Source of the DNA: Anodontia alba
Taxonomy: Eukaryota; Mollusca; Bivalvia; Lucinida; Lucinidae
Direction of reading: 5' to 3'
DNA: 64,000 nt
Assembly: GCA_964016985.1 (NCBI GenBank)
Contig: OZ024825.1
Location: 1,064,501 to 1,128,500, forward strand
Shown here: positions 56,471 through 64,000 of the stretch, in pieces
How positions within the stretch are numbered: position 1 is the stretch's first letter
Layout of the letters: the number at the start of each line of letters is the position of its first letter
The notes under the pieces: model-generated
Told to the model about the DNA's origin: nothing
The model's database searches: none
What the model saw: the letters and a program-made list of their open reading frames with translations, nothing else
Program-made: the position numbers and the translations under genes

Positions 56471-56761
56471 CATCACGAAAACACGCCTATATAATTTTGA
56501 CCCCCCTAAACCCCACTTTTATATAGTAAAACTTGGGTTTACAGGGGTATACATTATTTTTCTCAAAACATAGTTTGCAACTCAAAACATAGTTTGTTGG
56601 TACACGTTAGAACCGCCTCGGCGAGGCGGTTCTAACGAGTACCCACAATTTATATTTTGAGCAGAAAAAGGAAGAATATCAGATTTTTTTTTATCTGAAA
56701 ATTTTCCTTTTTTGTTTTTTAAAACATTTCAATATATTTGAATGGGCGTGTTTTCCTAATG
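56471..56761 (+). mobile_element. MITE-A copy r
   Basis: CATCACGAAAACACGCC to GTGTTTTCCTAATG. An extra short duplication CTCAAAACATAGTTTG precedes the hairpin. Confidence 0.93.
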
Positions 56762-57310
56762 AATCCTTTATGCATAGATATCCGATTTACTTTCTGCGTT
56801 GTTTGTATATAGGTTGCAATACCTCCTTAAGCTGTCCACTTTGCTTTCAGGTTGTATGTGTATGCTCTTGGCCATAATGCCATCAAGTATGTTACATGTA
56901 CTTATATTGAAACTTTTTCTAGGAACACTTAGAGGGATAGAGCTTTCTTTTCTTCTTTATTCATACTCATTATGTCCGCTTCAGCTTTTAGTGAACTAAA
57001 GTGAGCGGTTCAGGTCCAGCTCCATCTTCTCTTATGCCACTCAAAGCTATTTTGATATTGATATAAAGTTCACGGCCAGGACAATTTTGGTTTTGGCGTG
57101 GTTTGTCTTATTTGCGATGAATCTTTCTAGTCGATAAACTTCATGCACTACTGGAATAATTCTAGAAAACTCCAACTTGTAACGCACACAATATTGTTAT
57201 GACTTTCACATCAGTATAAAACTTCAAATCAGCTCCATGCATTAAGGTAACAAGTTCCCCCATGTCATATTTCAATGGTTCCAGATAAGAGGGATGTCAG
57301 GATAAATGTT
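56762..57310. other. No gene recognised
   Basis: A 66-codon hydrophobic frame (56799-56999) lacks any motif; not called. Confidence 0.4.
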
Positions 57311-57317
57311 GGGTTTT

Positions 57318-57490
57318 TTTACTTACTCACGAAAACATATGTTCGGTACTCATCAGAAGCGCCTCCTTTTTTATCTTTTTGTGGAGAAATTAGGAAAAAA
57401 TATGTATTCGGACGTTGATTGCACCTCCGCGAGGCGCTTTTTATGAGTACCAAAACATATGTTTTAAATGAAAAATAAGAAAAAAAAAAG
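57318..57490. repeat. Hairpin element related to MITE-A core
   Basis: AAAACATATGTTCGGTACTC at the left and GAGTACCAAAACATATGTTT at the right, enclosing AGAAGCGCCTC and GAGGCGCTTTTT. Ends differ from MITE-A. A second AAAAAGTATGTATTCG segment repeats twice. Confidence 0.65.
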
Positions 57491-58582
57491 TATGTATTCG
57501 AATATTGATAAATATCGAGAGATTATTTTAGAAAATAAAATGTTTTATGGCTTAGATATATACATTTCACATAGTTGTATTAATACAATATTTTAGATCG
57601 ACGCTAGTTTTATAGCAACAAAATCTATTTCAATATCAAGGCGGAATATCAGCCCGTGTTGAATGGTAAAATTCAACAGGCGGTATCTTGAAAAGATAAG
57701 GATGGTAGACATTGTTATGTAAGGTTTTCATCAGGAAAAAAATGTTATTAACTTTCTGCATGGCTAATAGTGGAAATAATGCGCCGGGATGCAAAATTAT
57801 TTAAAAACATTTCTTGGAACTGTTGTAATTATGCTTGGAAATGCACACGAAAATTGTGTGACACGACACGATGAATATGTGTTCTCTCATAGATATATGC
57901 CCGTTTGCATGACATTTTGAAATATTTACTGGTTTATATTTACGTTTTTAGTGCTGTCTATTTAAATGAAGAATTGCATTTTCATGTTCATTTCTTGATA
58001 AAAAAAAAAAGGTTAAACATGCTCAAAACAGCGGACATAAAGCTAAGACAAAGATTATTGGCCGTGACGTCAGCCAATATAGTTCTTTGGTTACTGATAT
58101 TATAATGATGCCGCACGCATATCACCTTTGCGTAACGCACAGATTCCGTCTTCTGGTTGTTCCAAATCTGACGTAAAACAAATCTTAAACTCGGCTACTA
58201 GACAAATCTTTCCTGTTTGGTAGAGTTCTACAGAAAAATGGACGAATACGTAAAATTAAAATTATGTAAATATAATAAGGGATATTCAAACTGGATGAGG
58301 AAAACATTAGGCTATTTCAATATCTCCGAGAAGCCTTTGGGGCTTCAAAGACATTTAGATAACCTAATGTTTAAAACCCTTCAGGCTTTCGTAACACTAA
58401 AAAAGCTCAATATTTTCGTCCCCCAGTGCAAGCTGCAATCTGAATTGGAAAGTTAACATATGACTCAATTTTAAAATTTATTAATAGAAATGATATCCAG
58501 TTACCTTCACAGCAGCGGAAATTGCGTAAATTAACTCCTTACCCCTAGTCTAAAATATTTATAGAGATTATTAACGACTCTG
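57491..58582. other. No gene recognised
   Basis: An open frame of 79 codons (58217-58456) is lysine/leucine-rich without a known motif. A 66-codon frame lies at 57905. Neither is supported. Confidence 0.4.
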
Positions 58583-59082
58583 GATCACGAAAACACACCT
58601 ATATAATTTGACCCCCTCAAACGGCACTTTTATATAGTAAAACTAGGGTTAACAGGGATATACGTTTTTTGTCTTATTTCTAACGAGTACCCACAAACTA
58701 TGATTTTTGCAGAAATATGAAAAATATCAGATTTTTTATCTGAAGATGTTCCTTGTTTTCTTGTAAACTTTTTAACATATTTGAATGGGCCATCACGAGA
58801 ACATACCTATATAATTTTGACCCCCTTAAACCCCATCTTTATATAGTAAAGCTGGGGTTTACAGGGGTATACATTTTTTCCATATTTCTGCTCAAAAACA
58901 TAGATTATGGGTACTCGTTAGAACCGCCCCGCCGAGGCGGTTCTAACGAGTACCCATAATCTATGTTTTGAGCAGAAATATGAAATATATCAGAATTTTT
59001 TATCTGAAAACTTTCAGTTTTTGGTGGTGAAATTTTCAATATACTTGAATAGGCATGTTTTCGTAATGGTGTTTTCATAATG
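58583..59082 (+). mobile_element. MITE-A copy s, split by copy t
   Basis: Left part 58583-58790 (missing most of the left hairpin arm) ends TTTGAATGGGC; its final 14 bp GTGTTTTCATAATG stand at 59069-59082, after copy t. Rejoined, they give the normal MITE-A right end. Confidence 0.88.
58791..59068 (+). mobile_element. MITE-A copy t nested in copy s
   Basis: Complete copy, CATCACGAGAACATACC to GTTTTCGTAATG, with a hairpin that kept pairing after changes (GATTATGGGTACTC both arms). It sits in the right end of copy s with no duplicated bases (GGGC | element | GTGT). Confidence 0.93.
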
Positions 59083-59460
59083 GGTACGAAGTTGCTTCTA
59101 ACCATACTTATCCTATAAAATAAATTTCATTTTGCTCCTATATCTACTGGATTAATGGCAAACAGTGTAGATCCTTTCTAGACAACGCCATTTGTGGAAA
59201 ATCGAGCGGGGCATACATGTTCGAAGGTACATTCTCTCACGTTAAAAAGACTTAAAAAAGATGCTGGTACAATCTATTCTTAGATGGAAATCAGTTGACC
59301 GTTATTGCCTGAGCAAACTGTAAACCCAAATCAGATGCCACCCATCGTCGCGTCTGTTCAGTGTCTACCCTGTTTGCCAGTCATCTAGAAGCGTTAAGCA
59401 CACCAATAGGTAGCAAAATTAAAATTGTTTAGAATTTTGGACAAATATCCTTATATGGGC
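59083..59460. repeat. Two degenerate family H elements in unassigned DNA
   Basis: 59158-59190 (GGCAAACAGTGTAGATCC) is a left half; 59312-59385 has GAGCAAACTGTAAACCC ... CTGTTTGCC. The rest is unassigned. Confidence 0.6.
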
Positions 59461-59700
59461 TGTGCCATGTGAAAACGTGTCTTCCGGCATATGCGGACCC
59501 CGAAGGCCTGGATGAGCTCTCGCATCAGCGCAGTCAGTGTTTTTGCTTGCCGCAAACAGAATCATTGAATTCTATAGAATGTTTCAATGGAGAGTATGCG
59601 CATGCGCATGTGCAGGGTGATATTAATCCGCACATTTTGCGCATGCTCGAAGACACTTGTTTTCATTTGACGCGGCCATATTTAGGTGTCCGAATATTGA
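59460..59700 (+). repeat. Dispersed repeat-like segment
   Basis: The opening GCATATGCGGACCC and GCATGCGCATGTGC resemble a common bivalve repeat I recall from other sequences. An open frame of 105 codons crosses it but I see no protein motif. Confidence 0.4.
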
Positions 59701-59779
59701 GGAGAAATACAATACCAATTCCTCAATGGAGATCCGTTTATAATGTACATATAATCGATTTTGTTTTGTTTATTTGCAG

Positions 59780-59815
59780 GTCGTAAGCGACGGGAAAAGC
59801 AAATCAGTTTGCATG
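59780..59815 (+). other. Possible exon A: GRKRREKQI
   Basis: Follows a pyrimidine-rich stretch and TTTATTTGCAG. The peptide GRKRREKQI is nearly the same as that at 60159, although codons differ. No donor independent of the family H insertion at 59818. Tentative. Confidence 0.3.
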
Positions 59816-59817
59816 AG

Positions 59818-59885
59818 CAAACAGTGTAAGTGCAGATCAGACGCCGCATAACGCGTCGACTGATCGGGGTCTACACTATTTGTCA
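59818..59885. repeat. Family H hairpin element
   Basis: GAGCAAACAGTGTAAGTGCA; stem CAGACGC...GCGTCGACTG; end CACTATTTG. An AGT insertion creates GTAAGT near its left end. Confidence 0.8.
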
Positions 59886-59929
59886 CCCATTTAGCACTTC
59901 TTTGATACTCAAATACCCAGGAAACACAA

Positions 59930-60018
59930 ATGTAGCAACAACGTCGTTACAACGTCGCTGCAACGTCGCGACGTTGCAGCGACGTTGTAACGATGTTGTT
60001 ACGACATTGTGTGTTTGC
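59930..60018. repeat. Palindrome of repeated AACGTCG units
   Basis: Arms GCAACAACGTCGTTACAACG and its inverse meet at CGTCGCGACG. Within each arm ACAACGTCG-like units recur every 11-13 bp. Ends CAAATGTAG/CATTGTG are loosely inverted. Confidence 0.85.
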
Positions 60019-60158
60019 TCGGTAGTTTATAAAAATGGAATTGTTCAAAATTTGTGACAAATATGGTAATGGTTTAAAATTTCCGATTATTTAGGATAAT
60101 TACAGAAGTCTTCAATGATAATCCGTTTATAATGTGCATGCAATCGTTTATTTTGCAG

Positions 60159-60190
60159 GTAGAAAAAGACGAGAAGAGCGCATCTGTTGA
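60159..60190 (+). other. Possible exon B: GRKRREERIC
   Basis: Preceded by CAATCGTTTATTTTGCAG, matching the acceptor region before exon A. Reads GRKRREERIC then stop (TGA). Confidence 0.3.
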
Positions 60191-60199
60191 TTGCGAAGA

Positions 60200-60812
60200 A
60201 TTATTGATTGACACAGCAGAGATTTGAGACTATACAAATGACAGAACAAGGAAAAGACAACGCCCTTGTCATAGAGATAAAAGGGTATAGGAATTGTCAG
60301 TCTGTAACAACGTCATTATTAGAGCCAACGGAGATTTGTTTGGGCAGAAGTCTCAGAGGAATGGACTAATTAAGAGTATGTGTGTTACGTACAGGCAAAT
60401 ATGATTTTAAATCATGGAATGTAATTAAATGACGACGTTCGAAATGACATACAGACCGGATTGAATGACGTGGACAGATTTATAATAGGAGACCTTAAAG
60501 TTAAGAAGGATTATTATTTGTCAAAAAGGCTTGATTCCAATTTTACGGTGTCTGTGGATGAATGATGGGTCTAATAACATAGCCCTTGTTGTTTTAAAAG
60601 GATAAACACTCTTTGGATGATAACACTGAAACGCTTAATTACGACGAAGGATATCGTGACACGCAAGATGTTATCTATTTTGGTATTTGAGAATTTATTT
60701 ATAACTTGAAAGTAAGATAGATTGTCGTAGGAATGAAACAGATATGAATGGTTATTAAGATTATTATTATTTTTTTTTTTATCTTTTACGTACTGACTTA
60801 GTTCAGGGAAAT
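60200..60812. other. No further feature recognised
   Basis: Could be 3' UTR of the exon-like segment before it, but nothing in the sequence proves it. Confidence 0.35.
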
Positions 60813-61086
60813 CATCACGAAAACACGCCTATTTAGTTTTGACCCCCTTAAACCCACTTTTATACAGTAAAACTGGGGTTTACAGGGGTATACATTATTT
60901 TTCATATTTCTGCTCAAAAACATTGATTGTTGGTACTCGTCAGAACCGCCTCGGTGAGGTTCTGACGAGTACCCACAATTTATGTTTTGAGAAAAAATAT
61001 GAAAACTATCAGAATTTTTATCTGAAAATTTTCCTTTTTTCGTTGTAAAATTTTCAATATATTTGAATAGGCGTGTTTCCGTAATG
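60813..61086 (+). mobile_element. MITE-A copy u
   Basis: CATCACGAAAACACGCC to GTGTTTCCGTAATG; hairpin tip shortened (CCTCGGTGAGG). Confidence 0.93.
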
Positions 61087-61139
61087 GAATACACTTTCAG
61101 GGGAGACAACTATGTCCGAGTTTTTTTTTGTTTTTTTTT

Positions 61140-61205
61140 TGTTTCCTTTATGAAAAGGGTCTACTCTAAAAGAAAGAATCCTTGGGAGCAGATTCTTTCC
61201 TTTTA
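61140..61205. repeat. Family N hairpin repeat
   Basis: GGGTCTACTCTAAAAGAAAG and GATTCTTTCCTTTTAAACC flank CCTTGGGAGCA. Confidence 0.6.
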
Positions 61206-61209
61206 AACC

Positions 61210-62190
61210 TCTTTCCAAACAGAACCTGGTTTGCTATACAAAAGGCAAACATATTGTCATAAAAGCTGTCTCCCTTGTAAAAACAGACAAGGAAATTATC
61301 AAGTACATTAAATCCCTTTAAGAACTGTACAAGAAATATTCAAACATGCGGCACGTGTTTAATTATATTGCACGTGCAATTTATGATTGCTTTATTTATA
61401 GAGCTTATGAAAATAAATCTAAAAAGACATTGTCAAAGGCGAGTTTATGTGAGATGCGAAAATACTCCCTTAAAGTAAATAGAGACAGACAATTTGATTA
61501 TCCAAATGTCATTTAAACTATAATATGTTCCATATGTGAAATATATCGTTCACCGTATTTATAAAGGAGATATCTTAAAAGTTCCTGACATTAGATGGAA
61601 TGCATATAAAGCTCTTTAGGAACTGAGGACATTTATTGGAATTAGAGATAAAGTTGGTGTAGCCATTAACATCCCAAAATAGAATTACTTAGAATTTATT
61701 TTGGCGACAAGTGGTAGGTGGCGGAATTTTTGCGAAAAGCCTGTTCCCCAATTAGTGTATTACTCTAAAATAATTCCATTTAACATCATTTGTTGTTACA
61801 GTGGTTTGCAAGTTGCCAGTTTAGAATATTTGTGAGTTCTTTTAGTGCCATTAATTATTTAAACCGGATTTAGTATTTAATATATATACCTACTTTTAAA
61901 CCCTGGAGTTCTGTGTTACAGCTGATGATTGAAAGTACAATCATTACAAGCATTAAATAATTATTTGATTCATGGACTTGGAGGGCCGTTTCAACAGTAG
62001 TAATTCTAGTCACACCAGTTTCTTAATTCGGAATAAGAAGTCGACATAGTAAAGTGTTTGAAGATATCAAAATGGAAAATTATCAAAACAACGCAGACAA
62101 TATAAAACAAATGTGGTGATGCTTCTATTGTATGTATTGTGATGTTAGACCATCATGTATATATTGTGATGTTAGACCATCAGAAACTAG
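61210..62190. other. No gene recognised; 30-bp direct duplication
   Basis: TATTGTGATGTTAGACCATC is present twice (62136 and 62161). Otherwise unassigned AT-rich sequence. Confidence 0.45.
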
Positions 62191-62201
62191 CTTGAAACAC
62201 C

Positions 62202-62296
62202 ATGAAACATCCTGATAAAGCCCGTGCCATGCTGTTGGAGAATTTAAGGATTATATCAGAGCATAGACGGCGCTCCATGACCATTGAACAACTCAG
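62202..62296 (+). other. Candidate first coding exon
   Basis: ATG in an acceptable context (ACACCATGA) with an in-frame stop 6 bp upstream, then 31 open codons reading MKHPDKARAMLLENL then IISEHRRRSMTIEQL and two bases, followed by a good donor CAG|GTAATG at 62297. I do not recognise the protein and no partner exon is visible. Confidence 0.3.
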
Positions 62297-62451
62297 GTAA
62301 TGGAAGTTTTTGTTGTTCTTTATTTTTAAACAGCACCGTAAATACCATAAACCTCTCCTACCTGAGTATCTATAGTGGACTCTACTATCTTAGAGTCTGG
62401 TCAGAACCATTGTTCCAAATATGGGTCTAGGTCAAAAATCAGAACAGACTG

Positions 62452-62518
62452 GCAAACAGTGTAGATCCTGATGAGACGGCTCATTATGAGCCGTCTCATC
62501 AGGATCTACGCTATTTCC
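62452..62518. repeat. Family H hairpin element, perfect stem
   Basis: GGCAAACAGTGTAGATCCTG, stem GAGACGGCTCAT/ATGAGCCGTCTC, near-perfect inversion to the right end (GGATCTACGCTATTTCC). Confidence 0.9.
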
Positions 62519-62960
62519 AAAACTTTGTTTCGGTCTGCAGGGCTGAAAGCATTAAATAAAGGTAACTAGCTCCTTACCATACGTGTCCCAAAATTTGAAC
62601 AAGTCCGCTTTACAACTTATTATTGTGTCGTTAATTGCTGGAGAGGTCGCCAACATTGTATCTGCGACGTCTGATCTGGGTCCGCATTGATTTCTCAGGC
62701 TCATCTGTTCCAATACTTAGATTATCAGGGTAATGAAACAGGAATAGTGCAAATCTTTATGAGATCGTCACACCAGGATCTACAATGTTTGTCATTCTTA
62801 TTTTTGTTTTTGACTGGGACTCCAATTTGGAACACTGGATCTGTTCGAAGCCTACGTCAAAAACTCCCCCACACTATATATTGGAAGATTTTCAAATCGA
62901 TTTTAGGTTTGTCATGCTACATGGTGTAGATATTCCTATAGAAAAAATGGTTGAACTATT

Positions 62961-63028
62961 TGCAAACTGTGGAGACCCTCATCAGACGCCGCGTTCGGCG
63001 GCGTCTGATCTGGGTCTGCACTGTTTGC
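62961..63028. repeat. Family H hairpin element
   Basis: GCAAACTGTGGAGACC, stem CAGACGCCGC/GCGGCGTCTG, end GCACTGTTTGC. Confidence 0.9.
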
Positions 63029-63340
63029 CAAATACCCTTTTAGGGGTTTCCAGGCTAGAATAGGATAAAGTGCTGGCTAAATTACTGACAGTACAGACCA
63101 TGATTAAACTGCTCCTATAGATTTGGTTTGTCTGGCGTGGCTGTCAAAACATTTAGAGCAGATACTATGAATAGTACAGAATAGATCGCTGGAGTAAAGT
63201 AAATTAGACTAAATGGCTAGAATCTAAGTTGTCTGCACTCTTAACCCCATTCATCCCTGAAATGGACTTCCCCATCCTTGAATTTAGAAATGTCCATTTA
63301 TGCAAAAAAAAAGGTTTCAGTCTAAAATTGAAACCTGAAT

Positions 63341-63406
63341 GGCAAGCAGTGTAGTTCTTGATGTGACGGCTCCTAGAGTCGCTCATCTAGATCTACACTG
63401 TTTGCA
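63341..63406. repeat. Family H hairpin element
   Basis: GGCAAGCAGTGTAGTTC ... GATCTACACTGTTTGCA; stem GTGACGGCTC and its decayed partner. Confidence 0.85.
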
Positions 63407-63409
63407 CAG

Positions 63410-63920
63410 GTATCCGTTTGGGTTTGCCGGACTGGAAGTGTTAAATACTACATGCATGAATAAAGGTTGATAGACTATAATAAATCATTATTTTAAGTTC
63501 ATCTCATCTAGACCACCACATTTCCCAATAACATATAGTGAAAACTGGCGTACGTAGGGTCTACATTATTAGGCGAACTTTTGCGATTAACTTGCTTTTA
63601 ACCAAATTTAGATTTGCTTATTATAAATGCAGAACACACATTGTATAAATTTAATTTAATGGGTTAAATAATCAAATTTCCCTCATTATTTGACTTTTAT
63701 GAAGTGATAAGCCATAGATTAGAAGAGCATCTGTAATAAACAGATGTAATAACCTAATGGAATGCTTTGTGTTTGAAGTTTTCCTCTTTGAAGCCTTCTC
63801 GTTTTCAGTATCCTTTTGTCCTACTTTCCATAATTTTTGACACGTTTGACCGAGACATATTAAGCATATATATGTGTCTGTTTTTTAACTCTTTCAATCC
63901 CGAATACTAAAGCATATACG
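63410..63920. other. No feature recognised
   Basis: AT-rich; no frame or shared repeat supported. Confidence 0.45.
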
Positions 63921-63921
63921 T

Positions 63922-63976
63922 TTGCAAACAGTGTAGAACCAGATGAGATGATTTAATCAGGATCTATAAGGTTTGC
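63922..63976. repeat. Family H hairpin element
   Basis: TTGCAAACAGTGTAGAACC and GATCTATAAGGTTTGCC ends; short stem. Confidence 0.75.
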
Positions 63977-64000
63977 CATTCGGTTTTGGATTTGTGAATG

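Noticed and set aside
59818..59830. GTAAGT donor after the GRKRREKQI segment
   Set aside because: It is created inside the end of a family H element and has no counterpart in the second segment.
61920..61945. CTGATGATTGAAAG as a hammerhead core
   Set aside because: Only two bases separate the core halves, leaving no room for stem II.
62452..62518. Strong hairpin as a transcription terminator
   Set aside because: One of many dispersed family H elements with terminal inverted repeats in a eukaryotic genome; no T-tract or gene before it.

Overview
The window looks like nuclear DNA of a marine or freshwater invertebrate, most likely a bivalve mollusc. It is AT-rich and has no intact long reading frame. 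It is filled with Penelope-like retroelement (PLE) fragments, APE-type LINE relics, a mariner relic, a tRNA-derived SINE and many short palindromic elements of types I associate with bivalve genomes, for example the family with GCAAACAGTG ends and the repeat starting GAGGGCCATGATGGCCCT. The species call is inference. I found no rRNA or tRNA gene, no CRISPR array and no operon-like layout. Only weak hints of host exons appear, at about 44.8, 59.8, 60.2 and 62.2 kb.

Layout. 0-7.6 kb: PLE 3' tails and a reverse-strand LINE (endonuclease, RT, C2H2 finger) broken by at least two PLE-derived insertions. 8.7-19.3 kb: short repeats, a PLE copy with a triplicated 37-bp unit, a satellite of about 160 bp (11.8-13.2 kb), PLE tandem junctions, a 150-bp satellite (16.4-17.5 kb) and a decayed PLE RT piece. 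19.3-41.8 kb: the densest part of a palindromic family called MITE-A here (17 of 21 copies), mixed with a tandem repeat of about 250 bp that carries hammerhead-ribozyme-like cores (23.1-23.65 kb), a second satellite block, a PLE-2 dimer, and a forward-strand LINE with an RNase H domain split by a 1.0-kb insertion. 42.5-46.4 kb: two TTAA-flanked palindromic elements, one of them inside a 45-bp satellite. 46.6-55.4 kb: the main PLE block, with the best RT copy, an 88-bp array built from PLE 3' ends, a PLE nested in a PLE of opposite orientation, and a frameshifted mariner transposase. 55.5-64 kb: more MITEs, hairpin repeats and a few exon-like segments.

How the parts relate. Nested insertions give a relative order. 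PLE tails are younger than the 3.7-6.9 kb LINE. MITE-A copies are younger than the pogo-like element at 31.6 kb and than another MITE-A at 58.6 kb. A CCCAGT-ended palindrome is younger than the MITE-A at 26 kb. Two interrupted host elements serve as empty-site controls and suggest that MITE-A inserts without a target-site duplication, which is unusual. The other main observation is the hammerhead-like motif recurring at about 250-bp spacing, resembling ribozyme-bearing retrozyme or PLE-derived repeats. All coding regions recognised are decayed relics of mobile elements.
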